From Piscicola geometra (lineage: Eukaryota; Annelida; Clitellata; Hirudinida; Piscicolidae), in assembly GCA_943735955.1 (NCBI GenBank), contig OX030965.1, forward strand, positions 3,377,437 through 3,441,436: DNA of 64,000 bases. Reading direction: 5' to 3'. The notes beneath the pieces are model-generated. The model made no database searches and had not been told where the DNA came from. It worked only from the letters and a program-made list of their open reading frames with translations. The translations under genes and the position numbers were made by a program. Shown piece by piece: positions 1 through 36,690 of this stretch; positions within the stretch are counted from its first letter, which is position 1, and each line of letters begins with the position of its first letter.

Positions 1-178
1 GTATGATCTTCCTCCTTCCGCACGGTGGATAGATCGAGAGCGCCTCCTGGAAAGAGTTTTCAATGTCGGCACTCCAGACGCCCTCCGCGTCGTTGCTCAT
101 GTCTTCCGCCATGGAGTGTCCCTCTTGGTTCATGTGGCCCTCACTGCCGCTCGTCGAGGGCGATCTGGTCGTTTCCAT
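1..178 (-). CDS. TEAD: TEAD/Scalloped transcription factor, N-terminal exon (partial)
   Basis: Reading the minus strand from the ATG at 178-176 gives 59 codons that run off the left edge. After a Ser/Gly/Met-rich leader ([15 protein letters not shown]...) comes [18 protein letters not shown] and then [12 protein letters not shown], the start of the TEA DNA-binding domain; human TEAD1 has DAEGVWSPDIEQSFQEAL followed by [17 protein letters not shown] proteins bind MCAT/GGAATG sites in the nucleus and are the DNA-binding partners of YAP/Yorkie in Hippo signalling. Only about the first 30 residues of the TEA domain are present; no intron is seen before the edge. The start is the first ATG in frame. 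Vertebrate TEADs can start at a non-AUG codon, so the leader could be longer. Family assignment is near certain; the start is inferred. Confidence 0.9.
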   Translation of the reverse strand, partial: METTRSPSTSGSEGHMNQEGHSMAEDMSNDAEGVWSADIENSFQEALSIYPPCGRRKII

Positions 179-2689
179 TTGATGCCCGGTGGTGCTTGAT
201 GATCGTGGTGGTGGTGGGACGGAGGGTGGGAAAGGAAGGAGAGGGTGTGATGGATGGTGGTGTCTTGGGATAAAAAGAGAAGAGGTGCGTCTATTACTTT
301 AGTTGAAGCGGTGAAACTGTTTGTTTGTTTTTTCAAAGAATTATTTTGTTGAAATTATATCACTGCATTGTATTTTTGAATGGCAGATGACTTCTGGTGT
401 GAAGAAAACCTATATTGTGCAGTTTTTCTCTCAATATTAACCAGTTAATCAGCTGATAGTATTTCTTTTTTCTTTTAAAATGTTGCAAAATGTTTGGATC
501 TAAAACTTTGAAGTAGACTCTCTTTTTTATCCATTTCCTGGTTCTTTTCGAATCAGCCCTGAAAGTTGAGTTAATTAAGGATTATTAAAAACATTTATAA
601 TATAATTTATAATAATAAATGAATAAACAATTAAATTTAACTACATTTCATGTATTTTGAATATTATTTCTTTTGGAACTAATGTTCACTCAAAAGTTTA
701 AAAATATCTCTCAAAGATCAAAGCAGGAAATGCGAAAATAAAAGTGTCAAAAAGCGACTTATTAGGCCTTCGTCAAGGCAACAAATGTTAAGAATGTGCT
801 TGCTTTGACGTGAGAAAAATTCGCAAAATTCGAGAAAATATCTAGACAAGTATGTCAACCATCTTAACGATTCCAAACGCAACTTTAAATGCCTCTAAAC
901 TAGCTTTAAAGGAAGCCAAATATATAAATTGAGAAAATTATTCACTTTGAGTTTGTCTTTTAAAGTGGTTATGAAACTAAATTATAGGTATATTATGTAT
1001 ATTCGACAAAATTTAAAATAACGGTATTCGAAGAATTGTTAAAGAATTCAACAAACATACTTTAGCTCATACTAGACTAGACAGGTTTACTTCATATTAA
1101 ATACAACCGCATTCTAGTAACAGAAAGCACTCAAAAATAGTCTTAGAATAAAAATTAATTGCACGATATTGAGAAAAAACTAGAGAAAAAACAGTTTAAA
1201 AAAAGTATATTATTAAGATGTGGAGAATATAAAGAGAAATTAGTGTGAAAAAGTTTGATTGCTGTAGTAGCGGTGAGTCACACGGGCTGTATAGTGGCTT
1301 GTAACTTATGAGCTTCGTCAATACCTACAAGGCATTCTCATTATAATATTATAATTTACAATATTAAATGCGTTTTTCGGTTTTTATATTTTTAATTAGT
1401 GTTTTTTTTGCCTATGAGATTTTATCTATTGTGAAAAAAACAAACGCAAAAAAAGTAAACTTTTCTAAGGCTAGAGCAAAAATGTATTTTAGGTTTAAAA
1501 TTAAATAAAAAATGTAAAAGTATAAAAGTTAAAAATTAAAAAAAAAAGTTTGAAAAAAATGATAAAATAGTAAAAATTATAAACAAAAAAATAAAAATAA
1601 ATAATTTAAACTATAAAATACTAAAACGGGTCTGAATGATTTCAACTAGATACTTATTGAATACCTTAGTACAGAATAAACCCGCTTAAAGAACCTTTCA
1701 AGGTGATTTCAATAATTAAGTTTGGCCCAGATTTAAATTAACTGTTGTAAATTGAACAAATAAGAAGGCACTTCTGGTGCTGACCTGAGATTTTTGGCTA
1801 AATATATTTACCAATGAAAAAGTATTTATTTTAAATTTTGAGTTTGAAAAAAAATAAATGTTTTTATTATTGAATATAAATTTTTTTCGATCTAATCTTT
1901 TGAAATTAAAGCGCTTGAAACATGGGTTTTCTTTTTACGTCTGTTGTGAAAATGCATTTGGAGCTTAGGTTTTATTTCAATTACCACTCATATTTTTATT
2001 TTATTTACCTCTATCACTTTTCATCAAAATTGATAAACCCATCCATTTTCGATCACGAAAATACCAGACTCGTCGAAAATGCATAATTAAAAAACACAGT
2101 AGTTTTATAAATAGTAATTGTTTTTTGCGTCTTTATTTAGGTCCTAAATAAAGACGAAAAATAATTTGTAGGACACAATTTTTTATCCGTCTGTTCAATA
2201 ATTCGAATATCTATGGCAGCCAATAGGAATTAAAATAATACATATATTTTCGGACAGTTATAAGTTACAATTGTCAGAAGATTTTTGTGTTTTAAAGTAA
2301 GTTTATTTTGCACTTTATTCTTGAGCCATTAAGCTTTGGCTTCTATAAGCCAATACGTCTGTGGAACATAAACATTATAAATTATCATTCATAATCCAAT
2401 ATTTAGATCAAAGTTAGAGAATAATTAAAATAAAATACGGACCATTTAATAAGCTATATTTAAAATTTACCATCTTAATTTGATTATTAAGTTTTTATAT
2501 GAATTATTTGGAAATAAATAACAGTAGAATTGAGGTTTAAATATGCAATAAGCAAGATAAAAATCACGAAAAAAAACATTAAAACATTAACGCATAAAAT
2601 ATAAAAAAACAATCTATATGAAGTTTAACAAATTGGAAGAATAAAATAAATAATATTTAGCACGTGGCCTTGGAATTCTCATGGATGGT
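179..2689. other. AT-rich non-coding stretch upstream of TEAD
   Basis: Very AT-rich, with many A and T runs and no open frame with recognisable protein content. It should contain the TEAD promoter, since TEAD is read leftwards, but no TATA box or other element can be fixed by eye. Confidence 0.5.
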
Positions 2690-2694
2690 TTCTG

Positions 2695-3215
2695 TGATGA
2701 TGTTTGGGTTGCAGCTGATAGATTTCATATAACTCGTCTCAATCATGAAAGCTTCCTAGAATGGAGATTGAATTTCCCCTATTAGATGTCCACACTAATT
2801 CGTTGCTGAAAAAAGTTTTTTGATCAGGTTTCTCCAGTTCTTTCTGCATTTTGTCTGACCTTCGGTATGAACTTTGTTGCTTCGGGTCACAACGTTCCCG
2901 AGGTTTCAAAGCCCACCGAAACAAAGGAGTATGTATGATGAAAGAATTCATACTCATTTTTTTCTTTTTCTGAGGCCTTTGGCGCCAATCCTGGGGATTT
3001 TGACGTTCGTTTCATGTATGATACTGCCAGTGTGTCCACCACTATAGCATTCAACACCAGGACTTTCCCATTATGCTATGGGAATGTCATCTCACCGTAA
3101 GTTCTCACTTGACCATTCTTCTTCAGATCTGGTGGTTCCAGAATAGCGGGACAACCGGCAGATGACAGGGCTTTCTGGATGCTCATGTTAAAGGAATTGT
3201 GTCTGGCATGAAACA
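2695..3215 (-). pseudogene. Retroelement ORF, decayed C-terminal part
   Basis: Minus-strand translation gives, in order, SSAGCPAILEPPDLKKNGQ, YGEMTFP then a stop, HNGKVLVLNAIVVDTLAVSY, KSPGLAPKASEKKK, a segment with PLFRWALKP, and RGNSISILGS. This order matches the C-terminal tail found in many metazoan RT-bearing elements (consensus as I know it: GRPLVWDATVVDTLA, then a Lys-rich KAEERKKKKY segment, ETLGPWG and finally QRGNAASILG). The internal stop and frame changes make it a dead copy. The exact element family cannot be assigned without a search. Confidence 0.6.
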
Positions 3216-4313
3216 AATTTTTAGTTCGCAATTTGAAGACTTTTTTGTGAGTAAAATCTTGGAAATTTAATTATTTGAATAGCTTTGCAAGCAAAGCTGT
3301 GCTCGATTAGTATTGCTCCATTACTAAAGTCTATTGAGACCAAAATACTAGCAGTGCTAAACCCCCTAAACTTAATCTTCGATGAAAGGAGAATTATTTA
3401 CCGATTTTTTCTCAGTAAGTTTTTGAGAAATTTAATTAAAAGAAAATACTTTTATAAGTTTTATTGAAATCTCTTTTTAAACCAAATAAGTATAAATACT
3501 TATAAATTTATTTAAAATCCTTGCTATATAACGTAGTTTTTAATCATTAGGTGAAATTAGAAACACTGGAATCATTTGATTGAAGAGTTTTCTCCAATTT
3601 TATGGTTATGGATTGGATAAATAGACCTAAACAAAAATAAACATTTGGTAAAAACGGATTTCAAAAAATAGTTCTTGGAATAAATTAATCGTACAAATTG
3701 GCCATAAAAAGGCTAATTTCAGAGATAGGGATAGTAATATTTTTCTGATAAGATCTGTTTTTGAGGTCTATTTATGTTAAGGTATATTTTATATTGAATG
3801 AAATGAAATTATAATGGACGGATGACCAAAAACAGGAATGATAAGCGATATTTCAATGTAACTCGAAGAAACTTACATCAAAATAAAAAATAATTAAATT
3901 TCAAAGTAAACTGAGATAGAGTACAATTTACAAGAATTAAAACCAATCGATAATGAGTAATATGAGAAATTGTCTAAATCATGAAAACAGTTTTAAGCTG
4001 TATATATCACAAGAATTTGATACAAAAGAATGTAGAATCAATGTTTAAACGTTTCAATAAGTAAAAATTAAAAATATTTTATTAAAAGTTTACACCTGGC
4101 AATCGCATAATAATATGGAAGAGTCAAGGCATTATAACATGATCAATGATTAATTACTCATTTTTATATTCATTAACTATATATAAAATAAATAGATTAA
4201 TAAATTATTCAAAGTGAGGACAACATTAATGTATATGGACAAATTACTGAGCTCATGTGATCCATAAAAATATAAAAGACCATTCTTTTTACAAATGTCC
4301 ATGATTTCACGTC
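3216..4313. other. Non-coding stretch downstream of the PDZ-GEF gene
   Basis: AT-rich, no recognisable coding. It contains the likely 3' UTR of the PDZ-GEF gene, with a candidate AATAAA on the minus strand at 4078-4083. Confidence 0.5.
4078..4083 (-). terminator. Candidate polyadenylation signal of the PDZ-GEF gene
   Basis: Minus-strand AATAAA about 230 nt beyond the TGA stop at 4316-4314. AT-rich surroundings make chance AATAAA common, so this is only a candidate. Confidence 0.35.
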
Positions 4314-26408
<22,095 letters not shown>

Positions 26409-27123
26409 ACTGTATTATTGCAATCTTTATGAAAACTTCTTCTTCAATAATCCACAACTTCTTACATCTAGATCAACAGTACTATTCAACTGAGATGGTT
26501 TGAGTGTTCCTTTTAGTGTAAAGCTCAGAAAAGTTATTAAATAACAGAACTATTTTGAGATGCCCTTATTTTCAGACAGAGGCTTCAAATTTGTTGGACG
26601 GATCTGAACAAGATTTTAAATTCAGTTGAAACTTGGGTGAAACAGTCGACAATTATGATAGGTTACGGGCCAAACTCAACTTTTTCGAATGCCATGTAAG
26701 TGCGAAATATTCTAGGAATTTCAAGTATCCATGCTCAAAAAGAACATAAAACAAGTTAATTTAAAAAGATTGAATTTAAAATAAAATTTATTTTTCGTAA
26801 AATATTACCGTTAAGAATGTAAAAATGGACGGATTAATTGTTTGGTTTAGAATGTATAAATGTCATTTGAACAGGTAGTTTACCTGTATTGCAAAAATGT
26901 AAACAAAGACAAATGATTTTTGAAGTAATGAAAATGGTTTTGACATATTTTTAATGAATCTTCAAATTGACATTTGCAGTATTTGAAAAGTGTAAATAAA
27001 TAAATAAAATATTTTAGGATTATAATTTTTTGTTTAGATAATTGAATGCATATTCTTGAAAGAAAATGAAAGTTTAAATATTGAAAAAGTGAAAATAACA
27101 ATTCAATTTCAAAAAATAAAAAT
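26409..27123. other. 5' flank of the PDZ-GEF gene
   Basis: AT-rich; no further exon or clear promoter element recognised. It should hold the 5' UTR and promoter of the gene read leftwards. T runs near 27105-27120 on the minus strand can serve as the RNA polymerase III stop of the adjacent tRNA gene. Confidence 0.4.
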
Positions 27124-27195
27124 TAGCAGAGCGTGGTTTCGATCCACGGACCTCTGGGTTATGGGCCCAGCACGCTTCCGCTGCGCCACTCTGCT
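27124..27195 (-). tRNA. trnM-CAU: Initiator tRNA-Met (CAU)
   Basis: The minus strand reads AGCAGAG...CTCTGCTA, 72 nt without an encoded CCA. The acceptor stem starts with A1:U72, the anticodon loop is CCCATAA flanked by three G:C pairs (GGG/CCC), and the T loop is GATCGAAA, with A at 54 instead of T. These are all eukaryotic initiator marks. Compared with the human gene only the T stem differs, with paired compensating changes (CGTGG/CCACG). No intron. A T-rich stretch follows at the 3' side. Confidence 0.97.
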
Positions 27196-27907
27196 CATAA
27201 TACATTCATGTTTAACTAGTTATAAAATTTAATTTAATTATTATTATGCTAGAATGTATTAATGGTAAAAATCAAAGTTATTAAACTGAAAAGACATCAA
27301 AAATTACCGAAAAAGTTTACAAATATTCGAAAAATCAAAGCTTTAATTTCTTCCATGAAAGCTCAAGCTGCCCCCTCGCGAATGTGTTAACTTAACTGAA
27401 CTTTACCCAAGTTTACAGTGAATATTCACGGTACGTAACATCAAGCGACGCTTTAGTTGAGTTAAAGGTGCTAAAACCACCTCAGTTCGTATGACCTTTA
27501 TAGTATTTTCACAACCCCCTGGCTGGATAAAATTTATCAATAATATTATAACTAATTTTAAAAAAATAACAAACTTGTTTTTAAACTTGATTAAATAATG
27601 TTAGACGGCATATATTTAATTATTTTTCGAAAGCAACATTTAAAAACCAGATAAACATTTTTCGAAAGTTTTTTAAAGATAATGTTTCGAATTTATTAAC
27701 CAAATAAACATATAAAAAACACACATTACAAGCATCTTTTCCATATGTAAAGTTTCAAAAAAGCAAAATTAACTGTATGAAAAAAAATTTGAATTATAAA
27801 AGCAAGAAGCGACAGTTTATGAAACTATAGAAAGTTCAACGTCGAAAAAGAATCCTCTTCAAGCAAAAATTGCACTCGACGAAGTGTTTCCATCGAGGAT
27901 TAAGCGC
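27196..27907. other. Non-coding stretch between tRNA-iMet and the broken secreted-protein gene
   Basis: AT-rich, no coding signal or repeat recognised. Confidence 0.4.
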
Positions 27908-28607
27908 TCATGGCTTGCAGATGTGCTCGTGGTCGTAGAAGTAAGACCCCATCCCTCTCAGTGAATTGACGCATCTTGCTTGACCAGGGGTGGTGAGCAG
28001 CTGCGGACCTCGGGGGATTCCTTCAAAAAGTTTGGAGGTCGGGAACTTAGAAACTTGCACGTAGTCACAGGCGGCTGCGATGTCCTTGTTGAATTTGCAG
28101 TCTATGTCGTTGACTCCTGGCACGTACCATCCGGACCAGTTGCCATTTGAACCACTTTATCTTGTAAGCTGCAATCTTGCCTCCGAGCACTTCCTGTAGC
28201 CGGTTGAATTGCTTGCATGCATATTTCTGTTTGAAGGTTTAAAAGAAGTGTTTCTTAAAGATAGTAAATACTTTGATCAATAGTGTTGATTTGTAAAGAA
28301 TCAATTTATCTATCATAATATCAAATTCAATTATTATTTTACTGTTTTAGAAAAGAAATAGACACAAACACATATGTAAAAAAACAGAAAGACACACAAA
28401 GCACCTGATCGGTGTGTCTGGCTAGGCCATCGTAAGGTCACTTGCAGTTCAGGGAAGCTTGGGCAGTGACTTCGGCACAGGGCGTCTGTTGGATGTTGTG
28501 GGTGATGCAGTCGCCAGTGGGACAATTGGCGTTGCAGTGACGCATGCTTCAGCCGCCAAACTGCAGGCAAGCAGAACCAGAGGCATTAAAAAGAGGTTGA
28601 TGAACAT
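27908..28607 (-). pseudogene. Small secreted cysteine-rich protein gene, broken
   Basis: Exon 1 (28607-28405) starts with a good signal peptide, MFINLFLMPLVLLACSLAAE, then loses frame near 28542. The next frame gives HCNANCPTGDCITHN and TPCAEV..ASLNCK, meets TGA at 28440-28438, and continues in the same frame as PYDGLARHTDQ to the donor CAG/GTGCTT. Exon 2 (28226-27908) gives KYACKQFNRLQEVLGG and AYKIKWF, shifts frame again near 28147, then runs NWSGWYVPGVNDIDCKFNKD to YFYDHEHICKP and a stop. Splice phases agree. Two frameshifts plus a stop point to a recent pseudogene or assembly errors. I do not recognise the family with confidence; WSGWYVPGVNDID looks like a conserved core of a secreted domain. 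Confidence 0.6.
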
Positions 28608-29284
28608 TTTCGAGATACTTGATTCTAGAAGATATCTTAGAGAAAACACCACTCCTTTTATGAACAACAATAAACCAACTAGCAAAGTAAAGAAGCAATC
28701 GCAAAACTCTGTGCTATGAAAAACAGAAGTATTGGTTGAGTCAATCAATAAAAAGTATTTATATAACGCTTTTTTTGTAACTCAAAAAGCGTTTTAAAAT
28801 AAAATGTATCAACAGCTTTCAAAACAGGCTGTCTAGAGAGATGTGTGTAAAACAAAGATTTTATCGCCATTATAGTGGCACAATAAAAGAACAATGGAAT
28901 GAACAGAAAGAATGTTGATGATGATGATGATGATTATAATGCCTAATTATAAAGATGATGATGATGATGCATATTGATGAAGTGATGATGATGATGCCTA
29001 TTGAGGATGATTTGATGGCATAATGGTGAAATGGTGAAGATGATGAGTATGGAAGCTAATAATCATGATTATAGTCATAAGTTAATGAGTGAGTGAATGA
29101 GTAAGTAAGTGAATAAGTGAGTGAGTGAGTGGATGAGTGAGTGAGTGAGTGAGTGAGTGAGTGAGTGAGTGGATGAGTGAGTGAGTGAATGAGTGAGTGA
29201 GTGAGTGGATGAGTGAGTGAGTGAGTGGATGAGTGAGTGAATGAGTGAGAGCTTGTTGATGTGTCAGGATGACGGAATCATGGT
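28608..29284. repeat. GATGAT and (GAGT)n simple repeats
   Basis: Imperfect GAT repeats at 28915-29060 and a tetranucleotide GTGA/GAGT array with GGATGAGT interruptions at 29088-29252. A LINE-tail-like piece with TATAACGC and AAAAAGCG lies at 28739-28796. No coding seen. Confidence 0.75.
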
Positions 29285-31334
<2,050 letters not shown>

Positions 31335-31689
31335 TATCTTGAACCGCGTCTTTAAGTAATAAAAAAGAAGAATTAACACAAAAGTATGAATAGTGTTGCT
31401 ATTTGAGACTAAGTCTTAGTCACTAAGAGTTACTTTTAAAAATCAAGGAATGTGGGTGAGGCTGTTGGGGGGGGTGCTTAAATTAATTATTAAAGTTTTG
31501 TTTTTAATTAAATGTATCTATAAATATGTTATAAGTGGTTTAAGACATTTTTATTCAACAATTTTATTTAAGTATAAAAAGCGCTGCATAAATAGTTTTC
31601 GATTGATTGATAAAGGTAAACTAGTTCGGCTCCATGACAACCCACCCAAATGTCAACTCACCTGAATTGGCTCCCATGCAAGCAGCGAT
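31335..31689. other. 5' flank of the NUDT16-like gene with a LINE-tail-like fragment
   Basis: No further exon recognised. At 31571-31614 a plus-strand fragment with AAAAAGCGCTGCATAAAT followed by CGATTGATTGATA matches the repeat family described elsewhere in the window. Confidence 0.5.
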
Positions 31690-31995
31690 TTAATCAATGC
31701 ATGATGACACCCTTTATTGCAGGTCAGCTTGATGACCTTGCATGAAATGACCGTAAATCTGGGTGTCATCAGCATACTGATGAAAAGCGTGCTCATTTCT
31801 AGCTGCTATTCTTTCCAGATCTCCAGTGTACAAAGTAACATTTTAAGAACTGAACCATGGGAACTTCTACAGCTGAAACCGAAAAAGTCAATTTTGTCCC
31901 GCTACAGCGATTGCCAAAACATATTTATTTGGAGCAAAATGAATAGTAAAAGAACAAGGACTGAACCTTGGGGGACTCCTACAGCGAAATAAACA
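31690..31995 (-). mobile_element. Non-LTR retrotransposon, reverse-transcriptase fragment
   Basis: The minus strand gives AVGVPQGSVLVLLLFILLQI and, about 130 bp on, NEHAFHQYADDTQIYGHFMQ. These are RT motifs B (VPQGSVLGPLLF) and C (YADDTQ) of CR1/L2-type LINEs. A second, degenerate motif-B-like copy (AVEVPMVQFLK) lies between them, so the fragment is rearranged. Stops and frameshifts show it is dead. Confidence 0.82.
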
Positions 31996-32310
31996 TCTGA
32001 TAAAGCTCTATAAAACTTATAGGTGTTCATCGGAAGCTGCAAAGAGTTGTCAAGTGCATAGATACAAAGCGAAACCAGAAGACAACTCCTGAACTGATAC
32101 TATGAAGATAAGTGGTGTAATAGAGACAACATTTAAAAATTCGAAAGGTTTCTCAAAAGCGTTTATTGGTCCAATGGTTTTTGGATTTCACAAGTAAATT
32201 CTCAAAATCGCCGATAAAAATTGATGGAATAGATCATTCAACGTGAGATGTATGCAAAAGAGCCAACAGGTAAACACGAACAAGGCCTCTTCAACCATCC
32301 CCATAGGGCT
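31996..32310. other. Non-coding stretch downstream of inhibitor copy 1
   Basis: No coding recognised; probable 3' UTR of the minus-strand inhibitor gene and flanking LINE debris. Confidence 0.4.
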
Positions 32311-34604
32311 TTAGCCGACAACAGGCGTTGAGTTGACGAGTCCGTTCTGGTCAACGAAGATGCGAACCCGTTCCCAGTCAAGATCCCTGGTACATGGAGT
32401 GTCGTCTCTGAGCACACGCACCTGGAAAAGTAAGAGAAGGGTTGAGTGGAAAAGTATGAGGAGGGTTGAGTGGAAAAGTAAGAGGAGGGTTGAGTGGGTG
32501 AGAAAGGCTGGAACAATAAAGAACCATGAAAAATATTGTTCAAAAGGTTCGGATATGAGACAGTTTGCAAAGTAGTGGTTGAGAAAAAATGATGAAGGAG
32601 ATGATAGATCTTGCAGGGGAGTGAGAGATGGTGGAGTGTAGTGGAGGAAGGTGGAAGAAAGAACACACACACCTGCGTCAGATCAGGCCTCTCAGTCATG
32701 ATGATAGTCTTGGCTTCTTCTCCTGTCTGATACGTTGTCATGATCAGCCAATTACACATGCCATCATCATCACCATTATCATCATCAGCAGCAGTAGAAT
32801 ATCTCATCATTATCTTACTCAATATGAGTACAGTTTGATATATATTGGAGTATGAATAAATTTTTATCGAAATCAGCAAGCGATAAAAATGATGATTAGG
32901 ATAATGATGATGATGGGGATAATGATGATGATGGGGATAATGATGATGATTAGGATAATGATGATGATGGGGATAATGATGATGATGGGGATAATGATGA
33001 TGATGGGGATAATGATGATGATGGGGATAATGATGATGATGGGGATAATGATGATGATTAGGATAATGATGATGATGGGGATAATGATGATGATGGGGAT
33101 AATGATGATGATGGGGATAATGATGATGATGGGGATAATGATGATGATGGGGATAATGATGATGATTAGGATAATGATGATGATGGGGATAATGATGATG
33201 ATGGGGATAATGATGATGATGGGGATAATGATGATGATTAGGATAATGATGATGATGGGGATAATGATGATGATGGGGATAATGATGATGATGGGGATAA
33301 TGATGATGATGGGGATAATGATGATGATGGGGATAATGATGATGATGGGGATAATGATGATGATTAGGATAATGATGATGATGGGGATAATGATGATGAT
33401 TAGGATAATGATGATGATGGGGATAATGATGATGATGGGGATAATGATGATGATGGGGATAATGATGATGATGGGGATAATGATGATGATGGGGATAATG
33501 ATGATGATGGGGATAATGATGATGATGGGGATAATGATGATGATGGGGATAATGATGATGATGGGGATAATGATGATGGGGATAATGATGATGATGGGGA
33601 TAATGATGATGATGGGGATAATGATGATGATTAGGATAATGATGATGATTAGGATAATGATGATGATGGGGATAATGATGATGATGGGGATAATGATGAT
33701 GATGGGGATAATGATGATGATGGGGATAATGATGATGATGGGGATAATGATGATGATGGGGATAATGATGATGATGGGGATAATGATGATGATGGGGATA
33801 ATGATGATGATGGGGATAATGATGATGATGGGGATAATGATGATGATGGGGATAATGATGATGATGGGGATAATGATGATGATGGGGATAATGATGATGA
33901 TGGGGATAATGATGATGATTAGGATAATGATGATGATTAGGATAATGATGATGATGGGGATAATGATGATGATGGGGATAATGATGATGATGGGGATAAT
34001 GATGATGATGGGGATAATGATGATGATTAGGATAATGATGATGATTAGGATAATGATGATGATGGGGATAATGATGATGATGGGGATAATGATGATGATG
34101 GGGATAATGATGATGATGGGGATAATGATGATGATGGGGATAATGATGATGATGGGGATAATGATGATGATGGGGATAATGATGATGATGGGGATAATGA
34201 TGATGATGGGGATAATGATGATGATGGGGATAATGATGATGATGGGGATAATGATGATGATGGGGATAATGATGATGATGGGGATAATGATGATGATGGG
34301 GATAATGATGATGATGGGGATAATGATGATGATGGGGATAATGATGATGATGGGGATAATGATGATGATGGGGATAATGATGATGATGGGGATAATGATG
34401 ATGATGGGGATAATGATGATGATGGGGATAATGATGATGATGGGGATAATGATGATGATGGGGATAATGATGATGATGGGGATAATGATGATGATGGGGA
34501 TAATGATGATGATGGGGATAATGATGATGATGGGGATAATGATTATGAGATGACATCAGACCCACTTTTCCAACTAGCTCAGGCCATTGTTCTTTTCCTG
34601 CCAT
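32311..34604 (-). CDS. Potato-inhibitor-I family serine protease inhibitor, copy 1 (P1 Arg)
   Basis: Three coding exons, 67 residues: 34604-34566 (MAGKEQWPELVGK), 32726-32673 (TGEEAKTIIMTERPDLTQ), 32421-32311 (VRVLRDDTPCTRDLDWERVR then IFVDQNGLVNSTPVVG and stop). All phase 0. This is the eglin c / CI-2 fold (MEROPS I13): WPELVGK, EEA, the reactive loop before the conserved RVR-FVD, and terminal P-VG. Aligned with CI-2 (TIVT-M-EYRIDRVR), the scissile P1 position is Arg in PCTRDLDWERVR, predicting trypsin-like targets. No signal peptide is seen, as in CI-2. Intron 1 has grown to 1,839 bp by an 18-bp array. Confidence 0.9.
32889..34545. repeat. 18-bp minisatellite (GATAATGATGATGATGGG), about 92 copies
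   Basis: 1.65 kb of nearly uniform units with an occasional TTAG-for-GGGG variant (every 1-15 units) and one 15-bp unit near 33568. It lies wholly in intron 1 of inhibitor copy 1. Since 18 is a multiple of 3 it leaves both strands open (the 810- and 554-codon frames); these are not genes. Confidence 0.96.
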
Positions 34605-34726
34605 CTGAATGATGAAGTCATCATGGTCATCATTATCATCATCATCAACTCTAAAATAAACTTTTAACACAAATAAGCGCTATAACACGCACGATAAAGA
34701 GAGAAGAAACAGAATGAAAAAATCAC

Positions 34727-34745
34727 CTTGTGAATCGAATCTCCT
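34727..34745 (-). other. Probable 5' UTR exon of inhibitor copy 1
   Basis: The minus strand has GGAGATTCGATTCACAAG/GTGATT, matching the same element in copy 2 (GAGATTCGAATCACAAG/GTGCTG). It lies between the TATA box and the ATG exon, whose ATG directly follows an acceptor (TTCATTCAG/ATG). Its 5' limit is only inferred from TATA spacing. Confidence 0.55.
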
Positions 34746-34763
34746 TCTAACATTATCTCTCTC

Positions 34764-34771
34764 CTCTTATA
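34764..34771 (-). promoter_or_regulatory. TATA box of inhibitor copy 1
   Basis: The minus strand reads GAGGGGCTTATAAGAGGAG, aligned with GAGGGGCTTATAAAAGGAG of copy 2. The (CA)n array starts only about 18 bp further upstream. Confidence 0.7.
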
Positions 34772-34785
34772 AGCCCCTCAAACCT

Positions 34786-35192
<407 letters not shown>

Positions 35193-36683
35193 CACATATT
35201 AATGCGCAAACTCTTAATCTTTATCACTCCTCAAGTGTGTGCTATAACATTTATAACACAACAGCATATTAATGTATCAGGGATCCGGGTGCTTGCGCCG
35301 ATTTGCTCCACCTTGTCGAGAACGTCAGCTGAGTTAGGTTTGGGTTTTCCAGAAGTAGTTCTCATCATCCAATCACCAAAGACATGCTGTGTGTAGGTCC
35401 ATCCTTAGATAAAACGAGACTTATGTACTGAACGTAAATTATAAAGTTCTTTCTTACAGCCCCATCTGTGAACTGACCCTGCTCTGACAACGTCATGTGC
35501 TCTTCAAGTCTTCAAGTTTGCGCCACTTTCAGGACATTACACTCTTTAACCTTCATATCTGATTCACAAAACTCAAGTGCTTTGAGGCAATAAAATTCTG
35601 AATTTCCTTACAAAGCTACTATTGTGCTGATCACGCGGTCTCTAATACGCCTACATTTAATCAAATTTCAACAAATTTATAAAACGAATAATTAATGTTT
35701 CTATGAAAATAACGCGTACTCATAAATGTCATAAAGAAATAAAACCTTCCGGTAAAAAAGTTTTCAAGAAAAATAATCTAAATTAATTAATAAAAACTAA
35801 TTATGTGCTTATTTACTACAGTTTAACATAAAATTTGTGTAAAATAAATAGCTTTAACTGGACATAAAAGACTTCTGTTTTGCTAGTCAATGATTTATAT
35901 CACGAAAAGCTGTGTAATTAGTTTCTTTTTTGTATTTAGTAATTAAATTAAAATTGTTTTCTAAAAATGATGTTACTTTCATGAAATTGAATGAAAGGAT
36001 ATAAAACGTTTTTTTCATTGAAATCCCTTTTGATTCAAAAGTTTTGAAGACATTTTTTCTGAAGACTTTTTCTCCTAGAACCAACAGGATTAAGGTATGT
36101 TGCTTAGCAACATTGTTGCTAAGTTATATAATAAAGATAGTTTTAATTTTATAACACATTTTGAAAACATTTTATTCATTTATTAATTTTTTAAGTAATT
36201 TATTTTTGGCAGAAAATGTAAGCAGTTTATTTTTAGACTTAAAAACTTAGTTTTTCACTTTTCGCAAAAGGTTCTCAAAAGTAAGGTGATTTCTCTAATA
36301 TTGTAGAAAAATCTAGACTCTAGATTCTAGAGTCTAAAATGGAGACTCTAAATATTAAAACTATGGAAACATTTTATTATCTTGATTTTTTTCCTTACGT
36401 TTTTTAGAAACTTTCTATACGTTTTTTAAATCTCCTTTACAATTTGGGATTAGTCTCTTTTTATTATTAAATAAAAACTTTTTATTTATTAAAATATAAT
36501 AAATAAAAACTTTTTATTATACATTTCATGGCGTATACTTGAGAAGGCACTCAATATAAAGAGCTTGGAATTAATGTGTGTATGTTTGTGTGTGTTTGTT
36601 GGTATGTGTGTGTGCGCGTATCTGTGTGCTTTTGTGTTTATAATCATATAAGCAATTAACTATGCTGGCCAGAGTGAGGGGCT
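35193..36683. other. Divergent intergenic region between the two inhibitor genes
   Basis: AT-rich. It holds a TCTAGA-rich inverted repeat near 36312-36340 and a GT-rich stretch (36575-36635) just upstream of the copy 2 promoter that may correspond to the copy 1 (CA)n. No coding recognised. Confidence 0.5.
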
Positions 36684-36690
36684 TATAAAA
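36684..36690 (+). promoter_or_regulatory. TATA box of inhibitor copy 2
   Basis: TATAAAA in GAGGGGCTTATAAAAGGAG, conserved with copy 1. The expected transcription start is near 36714, just before the short 5' UTR exon that ends ATCACAAG/GTGCTG at 36728. Confidence 0.75.

Noticed and set aside
32238..34670. 810-codon minus frame rich in HHHHYP repeats, and the 554-codon plus frame
   Set aside because: The frame reads through two introns of inhibitor copy 1 and the 18-bp array. The real exons are the short pieces homologous to the potato inhibitor I family, confirmed by the paralogue at 36.9-37.6 kb.
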